In this document: in pieces, positions 33,388 through 42,749 of the stretch
Layout of the letters: each line of letters begins with the position of its first letter
Numbering within the stretch: the stretch's first letter is position 1
Assembly: GCF_012516375.2 (NCBI RefSeq)
Contig: NZ_CP051204.2
Location: 682,001-746,000 of the forward strand
DNA length: 64,000 nucleotides
DNA from: Chitinophaga oryzae
GTDB taxonomy: Bacteria; Bacteroidota; Bacteroidia; Chitinophagales; Chitinophagaceae
Direction: 5' to 3'
Position numbers and translations under genes: made by a program
The notes under the pieces: model-generated
Told to the model about the DNA's origin: nothing
What the model saw: only the letters and a program-made list of their open reading frames with translations
Databases searched by the model: none

Positions 33388-36300
33388 ATGAAACTAACTG
33401 TCATGTTACTGCTGGCTGCCTTTATGCATGTGAGTGCGGGCACTTTTGCGCAGACAGTGACGCTTTCTGTAAAGAAAGCACCGTTAACCAGGGTTTTTAG
33501 GGAGATGCAACAACAAACAGGATATTCTTTCCTGTACTCCAAAGAAGACCTGCAGCACACGGACCATATCAGCCTGGACCTGAAGAATGTGCAGCTGACG
33601 GCCGCGCTGAAGGAATGCTTTAAGGAGCAGCCCCTTACCTTTACGATCGTAGACAAGGTGGTGATCATCAAACGGGAAAAAAATACGCTGGCAGCGCCAC
33701 CTGCGGCGGCAGCCGTTGCGGCCATACCTGTAACCGGTACCATTACCGACAGCACCGGTACCGCACTGCCGGGGGCTTCCGTGGTGATCAAAGGAACGAC
33801 CCGCTCCGCCATCTCCGATGTGGACGGCCGGTTTAATATCGACGCCAAACCCGGCGACGTACTGGTGATCCGCTATGTAGGCTTCAATACCAAAGAAGTG
33901 ACCGTCGGTAAAAATACCAGCATACAAATTAAGCTGGAACAACTTTCCAGCCGCCTGGCAGGCATTTCCGTGGTAAGCACCGGTTACCAGACCATCTCCA
34001 AGGAACGCGCTACCGGCTCCTACTCCACCATCTCCGCCGACGATATGGCCGGTAAAATGCAGACAGGCATACTGGACCGCCTCGAAGGGATGGCTGCAGG
34101 GATGACCTCCTATAAAGGTAAAATGCAGATCCGCGGGGTAACCACCCTGGGCACTCAGACAGCTCCCCTGTACGTAATTGACGGGATGCCCTTTGAAGGA
34201 GACAGTGCGGTGATCAACCCGTCCGACATTGCTACGGTGACAGTACTCAAAGACGCGACCGCCGCCTCCATTTACGGCGCCCGCGCCGCCAACGGCGTCA
34301 TCGTAATGACCACCAAACAAGGCAAAGCCGGCGCTATGAGAATCAGCTATAACAACGCGATCAAGTTTACCCCGCTGCCATCCAGAAGCTATAGCAACCG
34401 CATGTCCAGCGCTGAACTGGTAGATTTTCAGCGCGACATGTTCAACTACCGCTCCGGCGACTATAATGCCATCGATCCCCGCAAAGCCATGAATGATGTA
34501 TACCGGCTGCTTTACGAACGAAAGGGCGGTAAAATCACGGAAGAGCAGCTGCAAAGCGCCCTGAACGTATTTCGTAACAACGACCGCTATGACCAGATGA
34601 CGGACGAACTGCTGCGTAAAGCCATGGTGACCAACCAGCATAACCTGTCGCTCTCCGGTGGCAGCGAAAAATACCGCTATAATCTTTCCGTTAACTACCT
34701 CGGCACTAATCCGTACGAAAAAGCCCAGCAGTCACAACGTTTGGGTTATAACCTCCGCAATACCTTCAATTTCACCAAGTGGATGCGGGTAGACGTAGGC
34801 GTCTTGGGAAGCAGCATCAAAGAAGATTATGACAACGGATTTCTGGGGATGAAGAACTTCAACACCGGGAAAGCCTCCTATTACATGCTGCGTAATACCG
34901 ACGGTCAGCCTGCGCAATGGTACCTGGGCAAATCCCAGTATGAAATTGACCGCCTGAAGGGCCTGGGCCTGCAGGACGAAACATATCGTCCGCTGGAAGA
35001 ACTCCACCGGCAGCGTTACACCCGGAAAGGCAATTACCTGAACCTCAACGTTGGCGCAAACTTCAAAATCATCAACGGGTTGTCCCTGGACGTGCGTTAT
35101 CAGGCAGAACGCATGGATACCACCATACAGCAGTTGTACCGTAAGAACGCTAACGTGGTAACCACCATGCTTAACGACGCTACCCCGATTAACGCCTCCT
35201 CCTCCCTGCTGCCGCTGGGCGGCCAGTTTAACGAAAACAGAAGCACCGTGGCCACCAACATGCTGCGTTTGCAGTTGAACTACGATAAACTGATCGGTAA
35301 CGACCATGAAATCCAGGCGTTGGCGGGTGCAGAACGACGCCAGGTACGGAGCACCGCTACCAATATCCATAAATACGGATATGACGAGTATAGCCTCAAC
35401 TATAAGCCGATTGATGAACTGATGTTGAACCAGAGCCTGAAAAATATGCAGTCTCTTTTTGGCCAGTTCAGGCTGGATAGCAGAAATAAAGACAGAGAGA
35501 GAGGGTTCCGGGACCAGGAAGACAGGTTCGTATCTTTTTATGGCAATGCTTCCTATACCTACAAACGCAAGCTGACAGCATCCGGTAGCATCAGAATGGA
35601 CCAGTCCAACCTGTTTGGTACAGATCCTAAATATCAATACACACCCATGTGGTCAGCCGGGTTGATGTATGTAGTAACCGATGGTGGAGATATCAGCTGG
35701 CTGGACCGCCTGGCAGTGCGCACCACTTACGGCGTGAATGGCAATATCCCGAAAGATGCAGGTCCTTACATGATCACCATGGACGACAACACCAACTATC
35801 TGACCAATGAATCCCAGGCCTATGTGTACAGTCCGCCTAATGCCGGATTACGCTGGGAAAAAACCAAGGTGGCCAATATCGGTGTGGACTTCAGCACACT
35901 TAATGGCAGACTGACGGGTTCTGTTGAATTCTACAATAAGAATACTTCCGACCTGTTGGGATATATGGCAGCAGATCCGACGCTGGGCTGGCAATCTTAC
36001 ATTGTCAACTACGGCAGCATGTATAACCGTGGTATAGACATTACGCTGACCAGCACAAATTTCAAGACCAGGGATTTCCGCTGGAACACCACGTTCAACT
36101 TCAACTATAACAAGAACGAGCTGACCAACCTGGACGTGTCGGAAAATTCGTTGTATGGCTACGTGTACCAGGCGCAACGCCGGGAAGGTATTCCGTTAGA
36201 CGGTTTATACAGCATCCGGTACGCCGGCCTGGACGCTAACGGCCGCCCACAGGCGTTTACCAAAGACGGAAAAATTGTGAAGTCCACACAGAACTTAACA

Positions 36301-36849
36301 GTAGCTGATCTGGTATACAGCGGAACAACAGTACCGCCCTATTCCGCGTCTCTCCAGAATACCCTGCACTATAAGGACTTCGATCTGTTCTTTATGTTCA
36401 TTTACTATGGCGGTCATGTTATGAGAGATGTGGTAGCGCCTTATCTGACCAAATTCCCTGAGCTGAACTACACCAGCAATATGGACCGTTTGGCGCTTAA
36501 TTACTGGAAAAAGCCCGGTGATGAACAAAATCCGGACCTCGCGCCCGGTTACTTCAGCGGTGCTTCCACCGCCACCACTACCCTGTGGGATGGTGCCGAC
36601 AAACATATCAGCAAAGCATCCTATATCAAGCTGCGCGACGTAACACTGAGTTATAACCTCCCTTCGGCACTGCTGAAGAAAGCTTATATACAAAGTATGC
36701 GCCTGAGCTTCCAGGTACAAAATATATGGCGCTGGTCTGCCAACAAACAAAACCTTGACCCGGAAGTATGGAATGGTACTATCATTAATGCCACCAGGGG
36801 ATCATTGGTACCACCCAGCTATACAATTGGTGTAAATGTTAATTTCTAA
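33388..36849 (+). CDS. SusC/RagA-type TonB-dependent outer-membrane transporter with STN domain
   Basis: A 1153-residue outer-membrane transporter. A signal peptide (MKLTVMLLLAAFMHVSAGTFAQ) precedes an STN signalling domain (about 25-95, KKAPLTRVFREMQQQTGYSFLY), a carboxypeptidase-regulatory-like beta-sandwich (about 115-195, TGTITDSTGTALPGASVVIKG), a plug (KMQIRGVTTLGTQTAPLYVIDG, AASIYGARAANGVIVMTTK) and a long beta-barrel. The STN domain fits the FecR partner upstream. The reading frame is open to 33286, but the peptide starting at ATG 33388 has a proper signal sequence. It overlaps no gene but ends 10 bp before the susD start. The imported ligand is unknown. Confidence 0.95.
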   Translation: MKLTVMLLLAAFMHVSAGTFAQTVTLSVKKAPLTRVFREMQQQTGYSFLYSKEDLQHTDHISLDLKNVQLTAALKECFKEQPLTFTIVDKVVIIKREKNTLAAPPAAAAVAAIPVTGTITDSTGTALPGASVVIKGTTRSAISDVDGRFNIDAKPGDVLVIRYVGFNTKEVTVGKNTSIQIKLEQLSSRLAGISVVSTGYQTISKERATGSYSTISADDMAGKMQTGILDRLEGMAAGMTSYKGKMQIRGVTTLGTQTAPLYVIDGMPFEGDSAVINPSDIATVTVLKDATAASIYGARAANGVIVMTTKQGKAGAMRISYNNAIKFTPLPSRSYSNRMSSAELVDFQRDMFNYRSGDYNAIDPRKAMNDVYRLLYERKGGKITEEQLQSALNVFRNNDRYDQMTDELLRKAMVTNQHNLSLSGGSEKYRYNLSVNYLGTNPYEKAQQSQRLGYNLRNTFNFTKWMRVDVGVLGSSIKEDYDNGFLGMKNFNTGKASYYMLRNTDGQPAQWYLGKSQYEIDRLKGLGLQDETYRPLEELHRQRYTRKGNYLNLNVGANFKIINGLSLDVRYQAERMDTTIQQLYRKNANVVTTMLNDATPINASSSLLPLGGQFNENRSTVATNMLRLQLNYDKLIGNDHEIQALAGAERRQVRSTATNIHKYGYDEYSLNYKPIDELMLNQSLKNMQSLFGQFRLDSRNKDRERGFRDQEDRFVSFYGNASYTYKRKLTASGSIRMDQSNLFGTDPKYQYTPMWSAGLMYVVTDGGDISWLDRLAVRTTYGVNGNIPKDAGPYMITMDDNTNYLTNESQAYVYSPPNAGLRWEKTKVANIGVDFSTLNGRLTGSVEFYNKNTSDLLGYMAADPTLGWQSYIVNYGSMYNRGIDITLTSTNFKTRDFRWNTTFNFNYNKNELTNLDVSENSLYGYVYQAQRREGIPLDGLYSIRYAGLDANGRPQAFTKDGKIVKSTQNLTVADLVYSGTTVPPYSASLQNTLHYKDFDLFFMFIYYGGHVMRDVVAPYLTKFPELNYTSNMDRLALNYWKKPGDEQNPDLAPGYFSGASTATTTLWDGADKHISKASYIKLRDVTLSYNLPSALLKKAYIQSMRLSFQVQNIWRWSANKQNLDPEVWNGTIINATRGSLVPPSYTIGVNVNF

Positions 36850-36859
36850 ACGAAACAAC

Positions 36860-38308
36860 ATGAAAAAAATATTCATACTGTTACTGGCAGGCGCATCCCT
36901 TGCAACACTACCGGCATGTAACAAATACCTCGATATAAAACCGAAAGGATATACCATCCCTGAGTATTTTGACGATTATCAGAAACTGATGAACCACATT
37001 AACCTTGTAGCTGCGGTTGGGGCTTACCCGGCCTATATTACGGATGATGTTGAAGGCGGTGAGGATAATGACGTCAATCAGTCGGCCTCCTATCCGTTCT
37101 ATGCCGTGTACAAACGCAACCTGTATAGTTTTGCACCGGGACAGATATTTGAACAGAACGATAATGACCCGCAATGGAACCCCTCCTACGACAATATTTT
37201 TGTTTGCAACACGGTCATCAATAACGTGATGAAGGTGAAAGATGCTTCCGAGCAGGAGAAAAAGCGGCTGCGCGCACAGGCGCAGGTATCCCGCGCATTT
37301 GAATACCTGACGCTCGTAAATATTTACGCTGAACAATATGATCCGGCCAATGCCGCTTCAGCCCTGGGCGTTCCGCTGGTGTTAACGGAAGACATCACAA
37401 AGCCTTATGAAAGGAAAAGCGTGGCCGCTGTATATGCACAAATCAAACAGGACCTGGAAGAAGCATTGCCCAACCTGCCTGACCAGGTGCCCAACAGTTT
37501 AAAGCCCGGAAAGAGCGCTGCCTATGGTTTGTTGAGCCGTGTAAACCTGTACATGGGAGACTTTAAGACGTCATTGGAAAATGCCAACAAAGCGCTGGGC
37601 GCAAATAATGCGTTGATGAGCTATGCTCCCTATGGCATCCGGAAAGGAACCTGGGGCCGTGTCTGGAACCCTGTGGATTCGTCCGCTTTCCCTGATGGAC
37701 ATCTCAATAGGGAGACCATCTGGTTCAGAAGGGGCACTCCCAGCTCTTCCAGCATATTTACAGAAGTATATGCGAATCCGGACCTGATCAGCATATTTAA
37801 GAAGGGCCTGCCGGCAGGTGCTGTGGATAAGCGTTTTAGCTTGTTCTACTGCGATGGCGAAGCGCTTTTTGGACCGAATAAAATATTATTCCCGGGCCGC
37901 GTATTGTGGGCAGCTTATGTGGAGTTTAACCTGGGCGTCGGTACGCCGGAATTGTACCTGAACGCTGCCGAGGCAGAAGCCCGCACAGGCAGCAAGGACA
38001 GGGCGATGCAACTGATCAATACCCTGCGCGACAGCCGCATTGTCAATAATCAGCCGCTGGCAGCCGCCAATAATGAAGAAGCGCTCCGGCTGGTACTGGA
38101 AGAACGCAGACGGGAGCTGGCCCTGATGGGATACAACCGCCTGGCCGACCTGAAGCGGCTGAACAAGGACGCCCGTTTCGCTAAAACTGTTGTCCATAAG
38201 CATAACGGACAGACCTACACCCTGCCGGCTAATGATAAGCGCTATGTGTTCCCCATACCGCCAAAAGTGCTGGCAATGAACCCTGATATTCCGCAATACG
38301 AACGCTAA
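36860..38308 (+). CDS. SusD/RagB-type surface nutrient-binding lipoprotein
   Basis: A 482-residue lipoprotein. The lipobox ends at ATLPACNKY, giving a lipidated Cys. The SusD/RagB tetratricopeptide-like fold is apparent (AQVSRAFEYLTLVNIYAEQYDP, VPLVLTEDITKPYERKSVAAVY, LERRRELALMGYNRLADLKRLN-like C-terminus). It forms the lid over the SusC channel at the outer surface. No glycan-active enzyme accompanies the pair, and a thioredoxin-like protein follows, so the substrate might be a peptide, metal or small molecule rather than a polysaccharide. ATG 36860 gives the signal peptide MKKIFILLLAGASLA. Confidence 0.95.
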   Translation: MKKIFILLLAGASLATLPACNKYLDIKPKGYTIPEYFDDYQKLMNHINLVAAVGAYPAYITDDVEGGEDNDVNQSASYPFYAVYKRNLYSFAPGQIFEQNDNDPQWNPSYDNIFVCNTVINNVMKVKDASEQEKKRLRAQAQVSRAFEYLTLVNIYAEQYDPANAASALGVPLVLTEDITKPYERKSVAAVYAQIKQDLEEALPNLPDQVPNSLKPGKSAAYGLLSRVNLYMGDFKTSLENANKALGANNALMSYAPYGIRKGTWGRVWNPVDSSAFPDGHLNRETIWFRRGTPSSSSIFTEVYANPDLISIFKKGLPAGAVDKRFSLFYCDGEALFGPNKILFPGRVLWAAYVEFNLGVGTPELYLNAAEAEARTGSKDRAMQLINTLRDSRIVNNQPLAAANNEEALRLVLEERRRELALMGYNRLADLKRLNKDARFAKTVVHKHNGQTYTLPANDKRYVFPIPPKVLAMNPDIPQYER

Positions 38309-38358
38309 ACCATATACCGCCCGGAGGTGACCTCCCCTCCGGGCCCAACCCTCTTTTT

Positions 38359-39549
38359 ATGAAGAAGATTTTATTGATACTCTGCCTGCTGATTGCGCTG
38401 GAAGGAAGGGCGCAGGAAGAAATAGCGTTTAACAATGCTGCCTGGCAGGCCACGCTGGAACAGGCAGCGAAAGAGAATAAACTGATATTCCTGGATTGTT
38501 ATACCTCCTGGTGCGCTCCCTGTAAATGGATGGAAAAAAATGTGTTTAACGTTCCGGAAGTCTATAACTACTACAACCAGCATTTCATCAACACCAAACA
38601 GGATATGGAGAAGGGCGAGGGTGTGGACCTGCGGAAGAAATACAATGTACAGTCTTTCCCCACCTACCTTTTCATTAATGGCAAGGGCGAAGTAGTGCAC
38701 CGTACCGGCTCCCGTATGTCGGTAGAAGAGTTCCTGGAAGAAGGCCGCATGGCCACAGACCCGGACCGCAGCATGTCGTCCCTGTCTGCCCGCTACAACG
38801 CCGGCGAAAGAAGCATACCGTTCCTGTTGAATTATTACCTCGCCGTAGCACGGTCTGACCGCCGCACGGCTGAAAAAATCGGCGGAGAAATCAGCGAAAA
38901 AGTGGCGGAGGCTGATCTGAATTCACCAATGGGGTGGAAGATCATTAAAAATATCGCCCGTTCCGGAGACGACCGCCTGGGTAAATACTATCTGTCCAAC
39001 CAGGCGCAGTTCGCGTCCTATGCCAGCCGGGAGGAACGCGATGCGCTCACCGACCGCCTTATCTCCAGCACGTTGTACCCCAAAATCTACAGCAAGGATG
39101 AGAAAGGTTTCTTTGAAGGATTACAGCATTTTAAACAGTCAACATCACCGGAGAGACAGAAGCAGGCGGTGATGCTGGAAGCCGAATGGTATCAGCAGCA
39201 GGGCAACGTGAGCGCATATGTGAAACTGACGGACAAGGCCATGAAAGGAGTGCTGAAGGCAGATGCTGAGAAGTTGAGTTTCCTGGCGCGCCGCCTCAAC
39301 GGCAAACGCGAAGCAGATCCCCAAACGGCTGCTTTCCTGCCACAGGCTTATAAAATGTCGAAGAAGGCCGTTGCCCTGGAACCGGAAGAGTACAGTATTC
39401 AGAGCACTTTCGGCTGGGTATGCCTTACCATGAAGAAAAAACAGGAGGGCCTGACCGCCGCCCGTAAAGCCAGGAAGCTGGCAGACGCTGAAACGTCCAA
39501 AATCCAGAAACTGGCCCAGGAACTGGTAAACGAGCTGGAAAAACTTTAA
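38359..39549 (+). CDS. Secreted thioredoxin-family protein
   Basis: A 396-residue exported protein. Signal peptide MKKILLILCLLIALEGRAQ is followed by a thioredoxin domain (about 20-130) with the CxxC active site in LDCYTSWCAPCKWMEKNVF and the cis-Pro in KKYNVQSFPTYLFINGKGE. The remaining about 260 residues are alpha-helical and may form TPR-like repeats (YSIQSTFGWVCLTMKKKQEG). It sits in the fecR-susC-susD locus and is probably a periplasmic reductase or disulfide protein linked to that uptake system. A hairpin (CCCGGAGG with CCTCCGGG, 38320-38343) lies between susD and its start, followed by CTCTTTTT, a possible attenuator. Confidence 0.88.
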   Translation: MKKILLILCLLIALEGRAQEEIAFNNAAWQATLEQAAKENKLIFLDCYTSWCAPCKWMEKNVFNVPEVYNYYNQHFINTKQDMEKGEGVDLRKKYNVQSFPTYLFINGKGEVVHRTGSRMSVEEFLEEGRMATDPDRSMSSLSARYNAGERSIPFLLNYYLAVARSDRRTAEKIGGEISEKVAEADLNSPMGWKIIKNIARSGDDRLGKYYLSNQAQFASYASREERDALTDRLISSTLYPKIYSKDEKGFFEGLQHFKQSTSPERQKQAVMLEAEWYQQQGNVSAYVKLTDKAMKGVLKADAEKLSFLARRLNGKREADPQTAAFLPQAYKMSKKAVALEPEEYSIQSTFGWVCLTMKKKQEGLTAARKARKLADAETSKIQKLAQELVNELEKL

Positions 39550-39573
39550 CCAACGAACCATATCCCGTGAAAA

Positions 39574-39613
39574 AAAGGGTGCAGCTGCAGGGCTGCACCC
39601 TTTCCTTTTGAAA
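39574..39613 (+). terminator. Terminator after the susCD-thioredoxin operon
   Basis: AAAGGGTGCAGC (39574-39585) pairs perfectly with GCTGCACCCTTT (39592-39603), a 12-bp stem with a 6-nt loop, followed by CCTTTTG. It separates the operon from the ECF sigma gene, which therefore has its own promoter. Confidence 0.8.
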
Positions 39614-39721
39614 AAGGACTTGCATTATTTCGCTGCCAGGGTTATCTTCGCCCTCACCAACCATTTTGAATGGATATTGTTACTTCCTGTTTGTAGGCCC
39701 GCAAACAACAGGTAGCGATTC

Positions 39722-40312
39722 ATGTCGGATTACAATACATATACGGATGATCATCTTTGGCGCCAGATAACGCTGGACGATCAGGATGCTTTTACCGCGG
39801 TCTACCACCGTTATTGGAAGGTATTGTATCTCCGTGCCCGTAATATGTTGTCCGACAGCGACCTGGCGCAGGACATCGTGCAGGAAGTGTTCATCTCCCT
39901 GTGGCACCGCCGGCAGGAAGTGGAAATACTACATCTCAAAGCTTACCTTTTTCAGGCTGTCCGCTTCCAGGAGCTGAAAGCGCTGCGCAACCTCAAATCA
40001 GACACGAATTTTTACGAGCGGCTGGCCCATATCTCCAAAGATCTCCTGCAACACGAGCCTATGGCTTTTAAGGAGCTGGATAGCGTGCTGCAGCGCGTAA
40101 TGGCGACCATTCCCGAAGACCAGCGCGCCATTTTCAGCATGAGCCGCGATGAAGGCCTCACCTACCGGGAAATTGCAGACAGGATGGAAATCTCGGTCAA
40201 AACAGTAGAGAAGAAGATCTCCCAGGCGCTGCGCACCATCCGCAAGGGAATGGACAGTGCTTTCCCCTTACTGCTAAGCGTGATGGCGGTGATGGAGAAA
40301 AACAGCCAATAA
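39722..40312 (+). CDS. ECF-type RNA polymerase sigma factor
   Basis: A 196-residue ECF sigma-70 factor. Region 2 spans about 20-90 (DQDAFTAVYHRYWKVLYLRARNM, SDLAQDIVQEVFISLWHRR) and region 4 is in the last 60 residues (IPEDQRAIFSMSRDEGLTYREIADRMEISVKTVEKKISQAL). It belongs to the FecI-like branch usually paired with a FecR anti-sigma factor and a SusC. Here the fecR-susC-susD unit lies upstream, and the sigma gene is at the far end after a terminator, so the pairing with FecR at 32032 is likely but inferred. Confidence 0.9.
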   Translation: MSDYNTYTDDHLWRQITLDDQDAFTAVYHRYWKVLYLRARNMLSDSDLAQDIVQEVFISLWHRRQEVEILHLKAYLFQAVRFQELKALRNLKSDTNFYERLAHISKDLLQHEPMAFKELDSVLQRVMATIPEDQRAIFSMSRDEGLTYREIADRMEISVKTVEKKISQALRTIRKGMDSAFPLLLSVMAVMEKNSQ

Positions 40313-40529
40313 ATCACTCCGCTCACGTCATACCCCGGATGGCTTCTCCATCCTTGTGAAAAGCCCGCATAAATTTATTTCGGAAGTGTTCGTACTACTT
40401 ATGTTCGCAAAAAAACGATCATCCTGATGATGATCAGGTTTTAAACACGCTATTCTTTACTAGTCATATTAAATTTTGTTTTAAGTTGAAAGGATGTATA
40501 TATTGTAAAGAAGAAATTATATCCTGTAA

Positions 40530-40568
40530 CTGTGAACATGACCCTTATTAACCTGTGAACATGACCCT
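40530..40568 (+). repeat. Tandem 16-bp repeat over the start codon with a six-codon upstream ORF
   Basis: CTGTGAACATGACCCT occurs at 40530-40545 and again at 40553-40568 (period 23). Each copy contains an ATG. The first ATG (40538) opens a short frame MTLINL ended by TGA at 40556-40558, two bases before the ATG (40561) of the VKOR fusion. The structure may have arisen by duplication of the initiation site and could couple translation. Confidence 0.8.
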
Positions 40569-42201
40569 GTTAAAAGCCTATGCCCGCAAGCGAGAGAGCG
40601 ATCTCTTCAACATCTGCTCCTATTTGTTAAGAAGCCTGAAAGTGAATTTTACCAGCAGAGGGTTATTGGATGCCCTGGAGGACCACATCGAGTATCCTTC
40701 CCTGCTCTCTGTAAAGGATACATTGTTCAAATACGGTATAGCATCCGATGCTATTGACAAGGGGACCTATAGCTACGAAGTATTTGAAACGCCATTTATC
40801 TGTTCAATACAACAGGAAGACTGGCCCGACGCTAAATTTACCATCGTCACTGTCGCAGAAGCCGGGAATATTGAATACCTTGATCCACTAACGGATAAAC
40901 CTGTTCATATTCCTGTCGGGGACTTCGAAAAGATCGACAAGCATGTGATCCTGTTGCTGGATACCACCGCTCCAAAGCATGAAACCAACCTTGCCGAAAA
41001 CAGGAAAAAGCAAAGGGACAGTATGCTTGCGGGAAGAGTTTCTGTTTACCTGGTATTGGCAGCTGTATTGTTCGCTGCCGGCCATATCCTCACTCATACC
41101 GCCGGGTTGCCGGCCTGGTGCGGGCTGGGGTTCCTGCTGTCTTCTTTTTTGGGGTTGCTTATTTCCTCGCTGCTCATCTGGAATGAAATAGATACGCATA
41201 ATCCTTTTATCAGGGAAGTATGTGGCGGTAAAAGCAGGAAGTTGAACTGTCATGCAGTGTTGTCTTCCTCCAAAGCATCCTTTGGCGGAATCAGCTGGTC
41301 GGTATGGGGATTTGCGTTTTTTGCTGCTTTTTTCTGCACACAGCTGCTCTTTCCTGCTCACCCCGGCTTTATGCTGATCTGGTCGGCGCTTTCCCTGTTG
41401 ACAGCTCCTTATATACTGTTTTCCGTCTACTACCAGTGGCGTGTGATAAAACAATGGTGCCCGCTTTGCCTGGTCATTCAGGTTGTGTTAGGCGCCAACG
41501 CACTAATAGCAGGTTGCTATTTGTCGGACAGTCCCGCCTTACCGGGCAGTATGGAGCCTTATCATATCGTGGTCACCGTGCTGGCAGGGCTTTCTTTCCT
41601 TTTACTAGCCAATACTGCTATTCCGGAACTCAGGAATGCCCGCGATGGGAGGACCTATGAAAAGAAATGGAAAAAGTTGCGCTATAACCCGGAGATATTC
41701 CAGGCTTTATTGGATAAAAGCGACAGCGTCACCGTTCAGGCAAATGACCTGGGCATTGTGGTTGGTAATCCTCATGCGGACAATGAAATTATTAAAGTTT
41801 GTAATCCTTATTGTGGCCCCTGCTCCAAAGCACATCCTGAGCTGGAACAGCTCGTGAAAAACAATCCCGGTTTAAAACTGCGTATCATCTTTACAGCTAC
41901 AGGAGACGCGAATGATAAGAGAACGCCGGTAGTAGCGCACCTGCTCGCTATTCAGCAAAAATATGGCAGCGAAGCAGTGCGCCTTGCCCTGGATGATTGG
42001 TATCTCGCATCAGATAAAGATTACAAAGCCTTCGAGCAAAAGTATCCGATGAACGGAGCATTGGAAGAACAGCAGGAAAAAATACAGGCCATGCGCAACT
42101 GGTGCAAAGACATGAAGATCAGGGCTACCCCAACCATATACATCAATGGCAGGGAACTGCCAGACAGCTATCGGGTAACCGAACTGAAGAACTTTTTCTA
42201 G
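40561..42201 (+). CDS. VKOR domain fused to a C39-like N-terminus and a C-terminal thioredoxin
   Basis: A 546-residue membrane protein. Residues 1 to about 135 resemble a degenerate C39-peptidase-like module (LLDALEDHIEYPSLLSVKDTLF); the catalytic His region is missing. A vitamin-K-epoxide-reductase domain with four to five helices follows, with loop cysteines in REVCGGKSRKLNCHAV and the redox pair in QWCPLCLVIQ. The C-terminal about 180 residues are a DsbA/thioredoxin-like domain with CNPYCGPCSKAHPELEQL and cis-Pro in IRATPTIYING. It would oxidise cysteines in the envelope by shuttling electrons to quinone. It directly precedes the cysteine-rich secreted peptide gene and is likely its disulfide machinery. 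In Bacteroidota, such fusions occur near double-glycine-leader peptides. Confidence 0.88.
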   Translation: MTLLKAYARKRESDLFNICSYLLRSLKVNFTSRGLLDALEDHIEYPSLLSVKDTLFKYGIASDAIDKGTYSYEVFETPFICSIQQEDWPDAKFTIVTVAEAGNIEYLDPLTDKPVHIPVGDFEKIDKHVILLLDTTAPKHETNLAENRKKQRDSMLAGRVSVYLVLAAVLFAAGHILTHTAGLPAWCGLGFLLSSFLGLLISSLLIWNEIDTHNPFIREVCGGKSRKLNCHAVLSSSKASFGGISWSVWGFAFFAAFFCTQLLFPAHPGFMLIWSALSLLTAPYILFSVYYQWRVIKQWCPLCLVIQVVLGANALIAGCYLSDSPALPGSMEPYHIVVTVLAGLSFLLLANTAIPELRNARDGRTYEKKWKKLRYNPEIFQALLDKSDSVTVQANDLGIVVGNPHADNEIIKVCNPYCGPCSKAHPELEQLVKNNPGLKLRIIFTATGDANDKRTPVVAHLLAIQQKYGSEAVRLALDDWYLASDKDYKAFEQKYPMNGALEEQQEKIQAMRNWCKDMKIRATPTIYINGRELPDSYRVTELKNFF

Positions 42202-42313
42202 AAAAACTGCCCGGCCGGTTGCAAACGTTATCGGGCACAGAAGGCGATCTGTTAAAAGCCCTCCCAAGATGCCCCGGAGAGAGCGGACATCCGTATATTT
42301 TAATTTCACAACT

Positions 42314-42634
42314 ATGAAAAAAATCTCGTTAAAAAATTTAGATGCTTTAGGTATCCGGAAACTGTCCAGAGAAAGTCTGAAAAATGTAACAGGAGGTCTC
42401 TTCTGCCCTCCGGGTGAATTTCAGTGCCGTAATGGTGCATGTGTCCCTGCATCTGCTCTGATGGATGGTATTTGGGATTGCCAGGATGGTTCTGACGAAG
42501 AAGAGGGAACATATTCAGGAGGCGAATGTATTGGAACAGCAGGTGAATGGTTTTATAAAGTAAAAGTTAACGCTGATCAATGCCAGGCAAGCATAAATGA
42601 ATATTGCTCCACTGGCCAGGGTATATGCCATTAA
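42314..42634 (+). CDS. Double-glycine-leader peptide with an LDL-receptor class A-like core
   Basis: A 106-residue precursor. The leader (1-28) is of the Bacteroidota natural-product-precursor type, MKKISLKNLDALGIRKLSRE then SLKNVTGG, with cleavage after Gly28. The 78-residue core has eight cysteines (31, 38, 43, 56, 72, 90, 98, 105). Residues 31-62 follow the LDLa pattern C-(x6)-C-(x4)-C... DGxxDCxDGSDE, including Asp51, Asp55, Asp58, Asp61 and Glu62 as in the calcium site; the fourth LDLa cysteine is replaced by Met50. The adjacent VKOR-thioredoxin fusion points to disulfide formation after C39-type ABC export; no exporter is in the window. Function (toxin, adhesin or signal) is unknown. 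Start at ATG 42314. Confidence 0.85.
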   Translation: MKKISLKNLDALGIRKLSRESLKNVTGGLFCPPGEFQCRNGACVPASALMDGIWDCQDGSDEEEGTYSGGECIGTAGEWFYKVKVNADQCQASINEYCSTGQGICH

Positions 42635-42649
42635 TAGCCGTCATTATTC

Positions 42650-42690
42650 CGGGATCAAAGTTGTAAACTTTGATCCCGTTTGAAATTTTC
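42650..42690 (+). terminator. Strong terminator after the LDLa-like peptide gene
   Basis: CGGGATCAAAGTT (42650-42662) pairs perfectly with AACTTTGATCCCG (42666-42678), a 13-bp stem with a 3-nt loop, followed by TTTGAAATTTTC. It lies 15 bp after the stop codon and closes the two-gene VKOR/peptide unit. Confidence 0.85.
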
Positions 42691-42749
42691 CCGGGACCGC
42701 AAACACTTTGCAGTGCTTTTAGACAAACAATGGCCAGGTATTCTAAGCG

